NCBI GenBank assembly: GCA_019802505.1
Contig: JAFMOC010001065.1
Location: forward strand, 1-64,000
Origin: Corydoras sp. C115
Lineage: Eukaryota > Chordata > Actinopteri > Siluriformes > Callichthyidae
Reading direction: 5' to 3'
Length of the DNA: 64,000 bases
Below the pieces are notes generated by a model. It saw nothing but the letters and a program-made list of their open reading frames with translations, was not told where the DNA came from and did not search any database. Each line of letters starts with the position of its first letter. The stretch's first letter is position 1. Of this stretch, positions 1 to 10,600 are shown piece by piece. A program made the position numbers and the translations under genes.

Positions 1-227
1 CTGCTTACATAGTAGGCGAATGCTGTAGCTTAAAATGGCCTTTATGTTCAAATATATAGTATAGTGTACTATAGCATGTCTAGTGTGCAGCAGTTATTAA
101 TCAGTTAGTTAATATTTTTTGGATGATTTGTACTGAACTGGAAACCATTAAGAATTAAACATCTGAAACACACTGTATTTAATGATTGGTGGAATTTTGT
201 ACTGTGGGGTGGGTGGGGCATCTGTGA

Positions 228-512
228 CCTCATACCCACCCATCCAATATCTTCTTAACTAGGGTCGGGGAGGCAGGGGGGCAATCTATCACTGAAAACA
301 CTCACTGACACACACACTCTATATGGGGCAATTTGGAGAATTCAATTGACCTTGATCCATGTTATTGGACTGTGGGAGGAAACCGGAGAACCCGGAGGAA
401 ACCCACGCAGACACGGGGAGGACATGCAAATTCCACCCAGATGGGGATTCCAACCGGGAATCCCTACTGCTGAGAGGAGAACATGCTAAACACTAAGCCA
501 CTGTGACCTCAT
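228..512 (-). mobile_element. tRNA-derived SINE, family 1 (reference description)
   Basis: Family 1 is the commonest repeat here. Complete copies (for example 39145-39497) begin with a tRNA-like head: an A box like TGGCTTAGTGG and a B box like GGTTCGAATCC. A roughly 250 bp body follows, and the 3' end is AAGCGGAAGATAATG followed by GATG or GAAT repeats. Here the head lies on the minus strand and the tail at the left. Open reading frames across it in either strand are accidental. Confidence 0.85.
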
Positions 513-515
513 TAA

Positions 516-1060
516 ATTAAACAAATGAAGTTTGTAATGTGGCTGATGCATGATGTCCGAAGGCATGTGATTTACTACATGCTCACTTATTTATCAATCC
601 AGAAGCATGTTGTTAGCAGTTTAACAGTATTTATTGAATATAAATGAGTGTGTAGAGTGTAGGAGGTGATTTGGGACACAGCTGCTCTTCCTCACCTGTT
701 CTTGTTTGCTGTTCACAATCACCAGATCGGCTCCGCGATCTTTGCAGAACGTCCTGCTGTCCGTCCAGGTTTATCGGATAAATAAATAAAAAAATTCCAT
801 GTCTTTACATTTACATTTAATCATTTAGCAGACACTTTTATCCAAATATGTATGTTTTTCAGTAAAATTATTCTATAGTATAGTATTATATATAGTAATT
901 TTATTCAAAATGTTTAAGTTATAATTTCCTGTAATTAATGAAAAGCACAATGAAAGAAATAATGTATCATCTAAACATCCCTCACTTAAAGACAAAAGTC
1001 AACTCCAAACAACACATGATACTCAGTTGCCTTCAGTAATGAACTAAATATTGTCTGTTC
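516..1060. other. Stretch without a gene
   Basis: Apart from the CTLD exon remnant at 696-770 and a short family 2 SINE tail at about 806-845 (minus orientation, reading CATTTAGCAGACACTTTTA), I see only AT-rich intron-like sequence. Confidence 0.5.
696..770 (-). pseudogene. C-type lectin domain exon E3 remnant
   Basis: The minus strand reads TWTDSRTFCKDRGADLVIVN and onward to a splice donor CAG|GTGAGG, matching the 3' half of E3 in gene A at 13680. The 5' half of the exon is missing: the matching frame meets a TAA directly upstream of the conserved Trp codon, and no usable acceptor is visible. It is therefore an exon fragment, not a functional exon. Its position fits the duplicated block at 1-800. 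Confidence 0.75.
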
Positions 1061-1283
1061 TGTAGCCTATTGGAAAAAAATAATTAACAAATGAACTAAT
1101 TAAAAATCAGCTATTGAAAAAAAATAAATTAACAAATTAGCCAGTTAACAAAAAAAATACCTCTTGTGTGAAATGTTAATTGCACACCGGGACATATGGC
1201 TGCTTTGCACACTGTGTACAAGGCTTCCCCTATTTGTCTCAACGCGGTCTGAAAGCGGGGGGCGCGGGGGGCGCGGGGGGCAT

Positions 1284-1315
<32 letters not shown>

Positions 1316-1972
1316 CCGCGCGCCACCGCGCGCAGTCTCCCAGTGTCGGGACATTTAAAGCCACGTAAAAGTGCGCGTCAATCCCCCGTGCTGCTATTGA
1401 TCCGCTAAAAACCAGGACATGTACTCACTTTAACAAAATAAACCGGGACGCCCGGGACAGGACGTGACATACGTACGCACGGGTATTCGTAAAACGGACG
1501 TTAAGACACGTTCTCTATCGCTGTTATTATCCAGTTAACAACCAAATACAGCATGACGCTGCTCTGCCGGTCTCACAGTGTTACGATTTACTTCAGAACT
1601 AAAGAAGCTCGGGATGTTGTAGTGATTTATCTGCTGTTCAGCTTCATCCTCATCAGTGTTTATTTCAGGAGGTGTGTCATCACCGTGCTGCTGCGCATGT
1701 TCGCAGAGCTGCATGTTCCACGTTCTTTAGTTTCTGCGTTGGCTGTGTTTCATTTGTAGATTTATCGACTTGTTTTGCAGACTCCGCCTCGTTCTGTTTA
1801 ACCCGCTATTTTTTTCCAGCGTTATTGAAGCGCTACAGGTGACGTAAGTGGTTGCGACATCGCGAGTAACGCGGAAATCGCGCGACCCAACGAATCGATA
1901 ATGGAAATTCATTATCGATACTTTGGATAATCGATTTTTATCGATTTTATCGATTCGTTGTTGCAGCCCTAG
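1060..1972. mobile_element. Probable non-autonomous hAT-like element, right end at about 1972
   Basis: The segment ends in repeated ATCGATTTTTATCG blocks followed by GTTGCAGCCCTAG. I know this terminus from hAT-type transposons, whose ends read CTAGGGCTGCAAC on the other strand. The interior is CpG-rich and includes a run of about 27 G at 1284-1310. The left terminus was not found and no transposase can be read, so the left boundary is a guess. A related terminus occurs at about 56290. Confidence 0.4.
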
Positions 1973-2083
1973 TATAAATCCTCTGCGAAGGCCTCAGCGG
2001 ACAGGTCAGAGGTCACGTTGTGGAGGAGTTTAAAGTGGGTTTAGTTTTAAAAAAACATGTCTCAGGCTTTGAGCATCCCAATG

Positions 2084-2408
2084 ATCCATCCATCCATTGT
2101 CTTCTGCTTTATTCTCTACTAGGGTCACGGGGGGGAAGTTCCCCATGCACATCCAGGGTAGAATGTTTTGGGTGCTGGCAGATACACTCAGGACAGGATG
2201 CCAAACTATCACTGAACACACACTCACTCACACAAACACACTCTATATGGGGCAATTTGGAGAATTTAATTGACCTTGATCTATGTTTTTGGCCTGTGGG
2301 AGAAAACCGGAGGAAACCCACGTGGACACAGGGAGAACATGCAAACTCCACCCAGATTGGGATTCGAACCAGGAATCCCCAGCGCTGAGAGGAGAACATG
2401 CTAAACAC
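2084..2408 (-). mobile_element. SINE family 1, near full length
   Basis: It runs from a CCATCCATCCATT tail complement at the left to the tRNA-like head at the right, where GAGAGGAGAACATGCTAAAC is the complement of the A/B-box region. The head is truncated before the A box. Confidence 0.8.
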
Positions 2409-2417
2409 TGGAAAAGA

Positions 2418-2570
2418 TGGGAGTCCATGATGTAACGGGTGGAGAGATGGTGGAACCGTCGGTTCTGAAGGTCAGGTCGTGATGGATTGAGGGTTCAGCT
2501 GGAATTCTGAGAAGATCCGATTTTACTGAATTTAATTTTAGGTGACGGGCCAATCAGATCTGTCTATACG
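2418..2570 (-). mobile_element. LINE reverse-transcriptase fragment
   Basis: This segment matches parts of the LINE fragments at 36825-37600 (plus) and 39535-39985 (minus). All share the ACCTTCAGAACCGACGGTTC region. It directly abuts the head of the SINE at 2084-2408, so the SINE or a later rearrangement truncated it. Confidence 0.55.
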
Positions 2571-3077
2571 GCGCTCTGATAAAAACCTGGACAGTCGGCG
2601 TTTTGAAGTTTGGTTTGATGTAAATTAGTCCGTTAGAATCTATTTAAATAAGAGGGAAGAGGTTTTTGAATTATTCCTCAAACATCAAAGGATTCTACGT
2701 TCTATGTTTCTGTTCCATGTTTCTGAATGTGCGTTAAATAGAACGAAATACAACCAATCTGATGAAATCGTTACACAAGTATTAAATTTTATTTAATTAA
2801 GCATTAAGTATTAAAATAACCTTAAAAAATGCACTGCATGGTTTTTAATTAATTTATTTGTATTTTATTGCGTGCAATATGTATTTAATCACCAACCAGC
2901 AAGAGGTTCTGGTTCTCACAGAACTATCCAGAACCGTTTGAAGTTCTGGATGATCCTGAGGAGGCGTGGCAGAGGGTCATGTGGTCAGATGAGACCAAAA
3001 TAAAGCTTTGAACTTCACTTGGCATCTTTGAAGGAAGAAGAAAGATGAGTAGAACCCTAAGAACACCGGTCCAACCG
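2571..3077. other. Stretch without a gene
   Basis: AT-rich, intron-like sequence. A short piece at 2580-2660 recurs at 3590-3670 (GATAAAACCTGGA followed by TTTGGTTTGATGT), showing a local duplication of about 1 kb spacing. No exon is recognised. Confidence 0.45.
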
Positions 3078-3500
3078 TGGTAGCTCAGTGGTTCGGGTGT
3101 TGGGCTGTCAATCAGAAGGCTGTAGGTTCAAATCCCAAGTCAACTAAAGTTACCAATGTGGGTCTTTGAGAAATACCCTTAACCCTCATTGCTCCAGGGT
3201 TCTGTACAAACAATTTGACCCCCAAACAAATTGATAATGGGGGTGTGACAGCTGAGTGGTTCGGGTGTTGGGCTGCCAATCACAAGGTTGTGGGTTCAAA
3301 TCTCAAGTCCACTAAAGTTACCAATGTGGGTCCTTATGCAAGACCCTTCACCCCCATTGTCCAGGGTGCTGAACCATCCCTTTGACCCCAACTAAGTTGA
3401 TCATGAGGGTGTGGTAGCTGAGTGGTTTGGGTGCTGGGCTGCCAATCTGAAGGTTGTGGGTTCAAATCTCAAGTCAACTAAAGTTACCAGTGTGTTACCA
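3078..3500 (+). repeat. Three tandem tRNA-like SINE heads (family 2)
   Basis: Three successive modules of about 170 bp each begin with an A-box-like GTAGCTCAGTGG or GTAGCTGAGTGG and carry a B-box-like GGTTCAAATC. Each continues with AAGTTACCAATGTGGGTC and a CTTAACCC or CTTCACCC segment. Usual family 2 copies here (23790-23992, 35420-35600) carry a single head and a CTTTGGATAAAAGCGTC-type tail. That tail is absent in this tandem array. Confidence 0.75.
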
Positions 3501-3776
3501 ATAGAACAACCAATGGGCTGAGATGTCTCCTCATATAAACCTGGACTGAGAACCCCACTCTGTACAGCCGTCACCCCTCCACTAAACCCCGCTCTGATAA
3601 AACCTGGATAATCGTGGTTCTAGAGTTTGGTTTGATGTTAATTAATCCGTTTAAATCTATTTAAATAAGAAGGAAGTGTCATGGTCTAGTTGTTAAAACC
3701 AAAGCAGCTGCAGAGTTCTTCAGTTACGGCAAAAATTAATCCTCAATCATCAACAGACACCCGGTTCCATGATTTG

Positions 3777-4036
3777 TCCATCCATCCATTATCTTCTGCT
3801 TTATCCTGTATTAGGACACACACTCACTCACACAGATACACTCTATATGGGGCAATTTGGAGAATTCAATTGACCTTGATCCATGTTTTTGGACTGTGGG
3901 AGGAAACCGGAGAACCTGGAGGAAACCCACGCGGACACGGGGAGAACATGGAAACTCCACCCAGATGGGGATTCGAACCGGGAATCCCTAGTGCTGAGAG
4001 GATAACATGCTAAACCACCAAGCCCCCATGCCACAC
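3777..4036 (-). mobile_element. SINE family 1 with internal deletion
   Basis: Tail complement at the left, head at the right. The segment with the CCCATGCCCATCCAGGGG region is missing, so the tail joins directly to ACACACTCACTC. It faces the next SINE (4084-4418) head to head across a short AT-rich spacer. Confidence 0.8.
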
Positions 4037-4083
4037 CAAATAATAATAATAATAATTTTATATATATATTTTTTTTTATTAAT

Positions 4084-4418
4084 TAGTGGTTAGCATGTTC
4101 TCCTCTCAGCGCTAGGGATTCCCGGGTCGAATCCCCATCTGGGTGGAGTTTCCATGTTCTCCCCGTGTCCGCGTGGTTTCCTCCAGGTTCTCTGGTTTCC
4201 TCCCACAGTCCAAAAACACGTATCAAGTCAATTGAGTTCTCCAAATTGCCCCATATAGTGTGTGCGTGTCTGTATGAGTGTGTGCCCAGCGATAGATTGG
4301 CGCCCTGTCCTGGGTGTGTCTGCCCATCGCCCGAAACGTTCTCCCCTGGATGGGCATGGGGAACCCCCACGACCCTAATATAGGACAAAGCGGAAGATAA
4401 TGAATGAATGAATGGATA
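4084..4418 (+). mobile_element. SINE family 1, near full length
   Basis: It starts in the A box (TAGTGGTTAGCATG), has a B box with one change (GGGTCGAATCC), and ends GCGGAAGATAATGAATGAATG. A (TA)n tract follows almost directly. Confidence 0.85.
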
Positions 4419-4432
4419 TATATACTGTGTGC

Positions 4433-4437
<5 letters not shown>

Positions 4438-4490
<53 letters not shown>
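4438..4490. repeat. (TA)n microsatellite
   Basis: About 50 bp of uninterrupted TA dinucleotides, placed just past a SINE tail. Confidence 0.95.
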
Positions 4491-5539
4491 TATATATAAA
4501 TATAATGTTCAAAATTTTCCCAAAAACATCCCCCACAACTTATTGGTACTCACACCGTATTGTTGTGTGCTCACTCAGCCACTAGATGGCGCTGTAGGAG
4601 TGCTGTGTGAGGGTTAAAGGTGACAGGTGGGAGGCAGTCTGTGCTCGTTTGTCTTTAAAACTCTGTTCTAAAGAAAAATTCCAGTCCTCGTTCTACCAGA
4701 ACATCAGACATGAGGCTGAAAGTGGAGCTGAACCCACAGTGGAACTCGAAGGTTGGTGAAGCTTTATTATTTTTAGAGTTCTGTATGAATTCAACCTTAA
4801 ACCCGATTAGATTTTTAAAAAGTCGATTTAAATTTTTATTGATTAATTATTCCTGATTATTTATTTAATGAGGGAACTGGAACGTTCTCAGTGTTCCTTC
4901 AGTTCCTTTAATTCACTGCTACAGTTCTTAAACAGATGTGCTGCACTGAGGGAGGGGGGGGGGGGTGTTCTTATCGATGAAGGGTGGTGTAATGAGATGA
5001 GTCCGCCACTAGAGGGCACTGTTATACTGTCAGCGGTGTGTGAAGCTGAAGTGTGTTCTGGGTTCTGCAGTTCTACAGTAATGAGCTGTATGAAGCCTCA
5101 TTAATTATCAAAGCTTTCTATTAATGAGACTCAAACCCCCTCTGCTGGTCAAAACTGGTATTGCCATGTGAACGGTTTGTGATGGTCTTTAAATGTTTAT
5201 GTTGAAATTGTTGTGGTGTTTTTATGACTGTGATTATGAACACTGGTGTGATGACGTCATCTATTTTGATATTGGTATTTAATTTGTGATAACTTATTAA
5301 GAGAGTGTTGCGGACTACATCTTCATTAAAAGCTTACAGTCAGCAAACACACATTTTAATTTAGAATTCACACAATCACATCAGCATCTCTAATCTACAT
5401 ATTAAAATTTTAATGAAGGTCAAACAGCAGGAAATGAACAATAGCTAAATAATACAATAAAAGTACCCTGAAACAGAGACCTATAAAATTTCAAAATAAA
5501 AGCCCCTTTACAGTAATACAATAATAAAGTAATAGTGTA

Positions 5540-5546
<7 letters not shown>

Positions 5547-5622
<76 letters not shown>
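5547..5622. repeat. (TA)n microsatellite
   Basis: About 75 bp of TA repeats inside the duplicated block. The matching site in the right copy (about 16962-16977) has only a few units. Confidence 0.95.
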
Positions 5623-5628
<6 letters not shown>

Positions 5629-5878
5629 AAATTAATGGAATTTATTTATTTATTAATTTACACCCAGATAGCTAAATGGTTTTCTCCTGTGTTCTTCTTC
5701 TGGTCCACTTAACATCGGAGCCACCTCACAACCAGTCGTGACCCACATCTGTATGTTGTCTTTATAGTATTTATAGTACTTTTTTTTGTTTATTCATAGT
5801 CATATTATTTGATCTATTTGTTGATTTAGATTATTTAATAATAACTTTTGAATAAATAGCTTCCCGTCAAATTCAGCT

Positions 5879-5945
5879 TTACTTCAATATATGTTTTTCA
5901 CATATCCACATTTGTTGCATTGAACGTGATGTATCATTCCAGCCT
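5879..5945 (-). pseudogene. C-type lectin last-exon (E5) remnant
   Basis: The minus strand reads WNDTSRSMQQMWICEKHILK and a stop. This is the C-terminal part of a CTLD, with its WND and WICEK motifs. The Cys expected after WND (as in WNDRPC of gene A) is replaced. The 5' part of the exon is cut off by the SINE fragment at 5950, so no EPN region or acceptor survives. The same remnant recurs at 17403. Confidence 0.75.
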
Positions 5946-5949
5946 TTAG

Positions 5950-6056
5950 AGGAAGACCGAATGGGAATGGATGGGCATGGGGAACCCCCCTACCCCCCGT
6001 CCCCCTGCAACCCTGATAGAGAATAAAGCGGAAGATAATGGAGGGATGGATGGATT
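5950..6056 (+). mobile_element. SINE family 1, 3' fragment
   Basis: Only the GGATGGGCATGGGGAACCCC region through GCGGAAGATAATGGAGGGATGG is present. It truncates the neighbouring CTLD exon remnant and is followed immediately by (TA)n. Confidence 0.8.
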
Positions 6057-6057
6057 A

Positions 6058-6142
<85 letters not shown>
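6058..6142. repeat. (TA)n microsatellite
   Basis: About 85 bp of TA repeats attached to the SINE tail. A poly-C run of about 16 lies nearby at 6225-6240. Confidence 0.95.
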
Positions 6143-6145
<3 letters not shown>

Positions 6146-6295
6146 CATCTGCTGAAGTGGAGGACCCTGGTTTCAAGCATTTAATTAAGGTGCTCGACAA
6201 TTAAAAAAATCTGATGCTCTAGAACCCCCCCCCCCCCCCCTTTTTCCATACTGTACCAAACCATACTAAACCGTGAGGTCCATACCGCCGTGTCG

Positions 6296-6642
6296 TCTTT
6301 CGCTTTATCCTCTACTAGGGTCGAAGGGGGTTACCCCATGCCCATCCAGGGCATCCGTATCGGGCGCTGGGCAGATACACCCAGGACAGGGGGGCAATCT
6401 ATCACTAGGCACACAGTCACTCACTCACACACACACACACACACACACAAACTCTATATGGGGCAATTTGGAGAATTCAATTCACCTTGATCCATGTTTT
6501 TGGACTGTGTGAGGGAACCGGAGAACCCGGAGGAAACCCACGTAGACGCGAGAACATGCAAACTCCACCCAGATGGGGATTCGAACCACGAATCCCCAGC
6601 AATGAGAGGAGCACATGCTAAACCACTAAGCCACCGTGCTGC
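6296..6642 (-). mobile_element. SINE family 1, near full length
   Basis: Tail complement CGCTTTATCCTCTACTAGGG at the left, head complement AAGCCACCGTGCTGCC at the right. It contains a (CA)n expansion at 6425-6450. It lies just 3' of the last exon of gene A. Confidence 0.85.
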
Positions 6643-6828
6643 CAAAGTAGTAATATACATATATTAAGATATATTAATGGAATTTATAACTACATTAATG
6701 AAATTAATATACAGTTATGTTCATATATAAACATTGCATTATGTATTTGGTTCAAAGTCATGTTAATTGATTTATTTCTTTATTATTTTATAATAACTCG
6801 TCTAAATAGCCCCCTGTAGAATTCAGCT

Positions 6829-7597
6829 TTACTGGTAAATGAGTTTTTCGCAGATCCACATTTGTTGCTCTGCACATGGTCGGTCATTCCAGCTCTTTAC
6901 GGTAGCTTTAATCTCAACACAGTCCTCACTTTTATTCATGTAGTTATTTGGTTCTCCATCAAACCAGTAACTACAACAAAAAAGAGGGAACATTCGAGTT
7001 TGCATATAAGTGATATTTATATACTGTGTATATATCAGTGGCGGCTGGTGTTTAAAAAAACCTGAGATGTTAATGTTAAGGGTGAGTCCAACTAATGAAC
7101 CGCACCCAAGTTAATGAGTCGATTCGGGAATCGTCCAATCACACCATTCCTAGTCGTAACACACTACCAAGACTGACGCACTGGGTGTGTCTGCTTGGAA
7201 AAACCTAAAATAACCAATCAGCCTCACGTCACATGCTTGCCCAAAGTTGGTCTGCCCACATACATTAGATTTGCGCCGCGCCCACAGGAAGTGTGCACAA
7301 TGGGAGCAATTATATGTATTTAATTAATCTATTAGACACATTTATTATGAACTATTTTGCAGTTCATAATGAATTCAATTTAATATCTGAACAATTTTAA
7401 AGGAGGCGCCCCCTATGGACCAGCCGCCACTGGTGTGTGTGTGTGTGTGTGTATGTGTATATATATATGTGTACATACCTGGTGGTCAGTTTCATGCCAT
7501 CCACCCATTTCCAGACACCTTCAGTCTCTACATCAGTGAGACCAATCCAATATATATAGTACTGAGCTATCTGAGACAAGAAATCCTGTAAAGAGAA

Positions 7598-7650
<53 letters not shown>

Positions 7651-10600
7651 GCATGCGCAGCGTTGAGCGGTGGAGCGGAGCGTGGTGCGAGAGCGCTCGG
7701 CGTTTGTTTGCTGAGTTTTTTCTGAGTGTTTTGTTGCGTTTTAAAGCAGTTTACGCTGTGATTGTGTTTATTAGTGTGTGTTAGTGTTTTTGTGTGTGTT
7801 GTGAAGGAGTAAGGCGGGTTTAAGGCTGTGGAGCGTCTGCTTTCAGCGTGTGGGCTGAAGCATGGCGGCTCCGTACAGCGACGCCGTGTACGAGGCTCTC
7901 ACCCGCCGTCATGCGATCAAGGTGGATTGCAGAGCGGGTGTGGAGGACTGTTGTCTGGCGGCGGAGGAGGTGGTGGGACGCGGCAATCTGCTCGCGGCGT
8001 CCCGGGTGAACAGATCGGTCGTGATTTTCGCTAAAACGATCGAAATCGCGAACGATCTGATTCAAAAGGGGATCGTTTTAAATGGTCAGCTGACTCCGGT
8101 CCTACCTTTAAGTACCCCTTCAAAAAAGATTATTCTGTCCAACGTGCCCCCGTTTCTCAAAAACGAGCTTATTGTTCAGGAACTCTCCCGGTTCGGAAAA
8201 GTGGTGTCCCCGATTAAAAAGTTTGTTATGAGCCAAAAGATGAAGCATATGATCTCGTACAGGAGAGTGGTGTACATGGTGTTAAAGGACAGGGAGGAGC
8301 TCGAACTGTCTATCAAGTTTAAAGTTGATAATTTTGACTATGACATATATGTGAGCTCAAACACAGAGATAAAGTGTTTCAGGTGTGGACAGATTGGACA
8401 TCTCATTCGAGATTGTCCAAAAAGTGCAGAACCCAACCCCAGAGAACCAGAAAACCCTGAACAGATGCCCGGATCTGACACTGCTGGACCTGCGGTAGTC
8501 GTTCCCCCTGTGGCTGCTGCATGTTCAGTAGTGGAGGAAATGGCTCCTGTCCCAGAGTGTGAGGTGGACAAGGCAGGTGTGTCCACTGCAGGTGCAGAAA
8601 ATGAACGGAAAAACGAGGTGTGTTCTGTACCTGCACCACAAATAGAGGAGTCCAGTGTGGAGCCAGGGGTGGGAAAGCACGAGGCGGTAAAGCAGGGACA
8701 AAGTGAAGAGTTAAATGTAAATGCTGTTATGCCTAAGTTCATGGACACTGAAGATGTTGAAATGGTGGAGGAACTTGTTTTTAAAGTCCCCGGTAAAAGA
8801 AAGAAGCGGGGGCGCATAAATGAGACCAAACAGGCCAAGAGAGAGGTTCCCACATGTAGTGTTGGAGATTCAGACAGTGATGGCTCTCTGTCTGACTCCG
8901 GATGGTCTGTGTGCTCTCAGGACGAGAAACTCCCTGTCCAGTACACTGCAGAAGACATTAAAAAGTTCCTGAGAGTCACAAAAGGTCAGAAAGGGGTACG
9001 GGTAGAGGAGTCTTTTAAAAACACACAGCAGTTCATGCATGATGTGAAGTTTTTTAGAAGAGAGGGGGCTTTTACTGTACACGAGGTATTTAGACTAAAA
9101 AAGATACTGACCAAACTGAACAAAGCCCACACCGATGACTCGGGTTAACCCCCTCTAATTTTAAAATGTTTTTTACAGTCTTAGTCATAGTTCTCTATCT
9201 TTTTTTAAACATGGGTGATATTAAGATAGGAACTTTAAACTTAAATGGGGCAAGAGACTGTAAGAAGAGAGCTATGTTTTATGAACTTTTAAAACAGAAG
9301 AGAGCGGATGTGGTTTTTGTCCAGGAGACACACAGTGATTTTAATAATGCTGTAGATTGGGCAAAAGAGTGGAAGGGGCTCACGGTTTTAAGTCACCTAT
9401 CTACCACAAGTGGTGGGGTAGGTGTTCTTTTTACCAGTTATTTTATCCCATGCTCTTACACGGTGGAGGAGGTTTTACCCGGGAGACTGCTAAAAGTTAA
9501 AGCCTGCTTTGAAGAGCACACCTTTGTTTTTATCTGTGTTTATGCCCCGACTGCAGCAGCAGAGAGGATGATGTTTTTAAACTCTCTGAGCACTGTGATT
9601 TCGAAATGTGATTTTAATGACATTTTAGTGCTGGGTGGTGATTTTAACTGCACTGCTGACGATCTGGACAGAAACCACATGGAACCACACAACGCTTCCC
9701 GCAGGCGGCTGTGTGAGTTCATTGAGACCCATGATCTGTGTGACGTATGGCGTGACATACACGGTAATCAGAGACAGTATACATGGGCTCATTCTATAGA
9801 TAATACGCTCTCTTTAGCCAGACTTGATCGATTTTATTGTTTTAAACATCATTTATCTACTTTTATACGCTGTTTTATATCTCCAGTTGGTTTTACAGAT
9901 CATTGTATAGTCCAATGCACGATCAGGAAAGCACAGGTAAAGCCCCAAAGTGCATACTGGCATTTTAATACAGCGCTTTTAAATGATGTTCATTTTAAAG
10001 AGTGTTTTAGTTATTTTTGAATGGTTTTTAAGACTCGGAAGTCGTCTTTTAAATCATTACAGCAGTGGTGGGACATTGCAAAGATACAGATTAAAATGTT
10101 CTGCCAGCAGTACACTCGAAATGTCACTAGTGAAATCACCAGGTCTCTAAAAGAGCTAGAGTCTGAGATCACTAAACTCCAGACTCTAGCAGAGACCACA
10201 GGAGATCAAGAGTACATCAAAAATCTAAAAACAAAAAAGATCTCCTTCAATGACTTGCTGGGTGTCACAGCACAGGGGGCGCTGGTCCGCTCACGTTTCC
10301 AAAACGTGAATGAATTAGATGCTCCTTCTAAGTTCTTCTTTGGTCTAGAGTGTAAAAATGGACAGAAAAGGTTTATGCATGCCGTGCGTAATGAATCAGG
10401 GGATCTCGACTCTGAGCCTTCTGAGATACGCCGGCAGACAATCAGTTTCTTCTCGAAGCTGTATGAGAGTGAGCGGGTCGAGGCACAGGACACAGAGAGG
10501 GGCTTTCTGCAGATGCAGGCCAGGATCAGCGAGGAGTCTGCCACAGCACTAGATGCTGAACTGTCAATGGAAGAGGTACAGGAGGCCCTGCAGGGGATGG

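Larger units (their letters stand above)
1..800 (-). repeat. Left copy of a duplicated CTLD-gene block
   Basis: This stretch aligns by eye with 13230-13830, starting from the shared CTGCTTACATAGTAGG and continuing through the flank of the CTLD exon near 690. It is interrupted by a SINE at 228-512. In the right copy the block holds exon E3 of gene A and its 3' intron. Here only a broken exon remains, so the block is a decayed segmental duplicate. Confidence 0.75.
4500..5945. repeat. Duplicated intergenic block, left copy
   Basis: It matches 15860-17465 over most of its length, starting at TTCAAAATTTTCCCAAAAAC. It includes a segment with ATGAGGCTGAAAGTGGAG and ends in a CTLD last-exon remnant. 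The two copies differ by SINE insertions, a (TA)n expansion and point changes. No intact gene lies inside. Confidence 0.8.

Noticed and set aside
1553..1759. 68-residue frame with a hydrophobic centre
   Set aside because: Inside a probable transposon remnant, no paralogue and no splice or family signature.
3690..4013. Many 60-120 residue frames such as GRTFRALGRYTQDR
   Set aside because: All fall in SINE family 1 and repeat with every copy; non-coding.
4710..4751. Possible plus-strand first exon MRLKVELNPQWNSK with donor AAG|GTTGGT
   Set aside because: Only 14 codons; the paired block at 16073 has a stop in the same frame and no downstream exon was recognised. Kept only as part of the duplicated block.
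8338..8853. 171-residue antisense frame in the LINE ORF1
   Set aside because: Shadow of ORF1 with its zinc knuckle on the plus strand.
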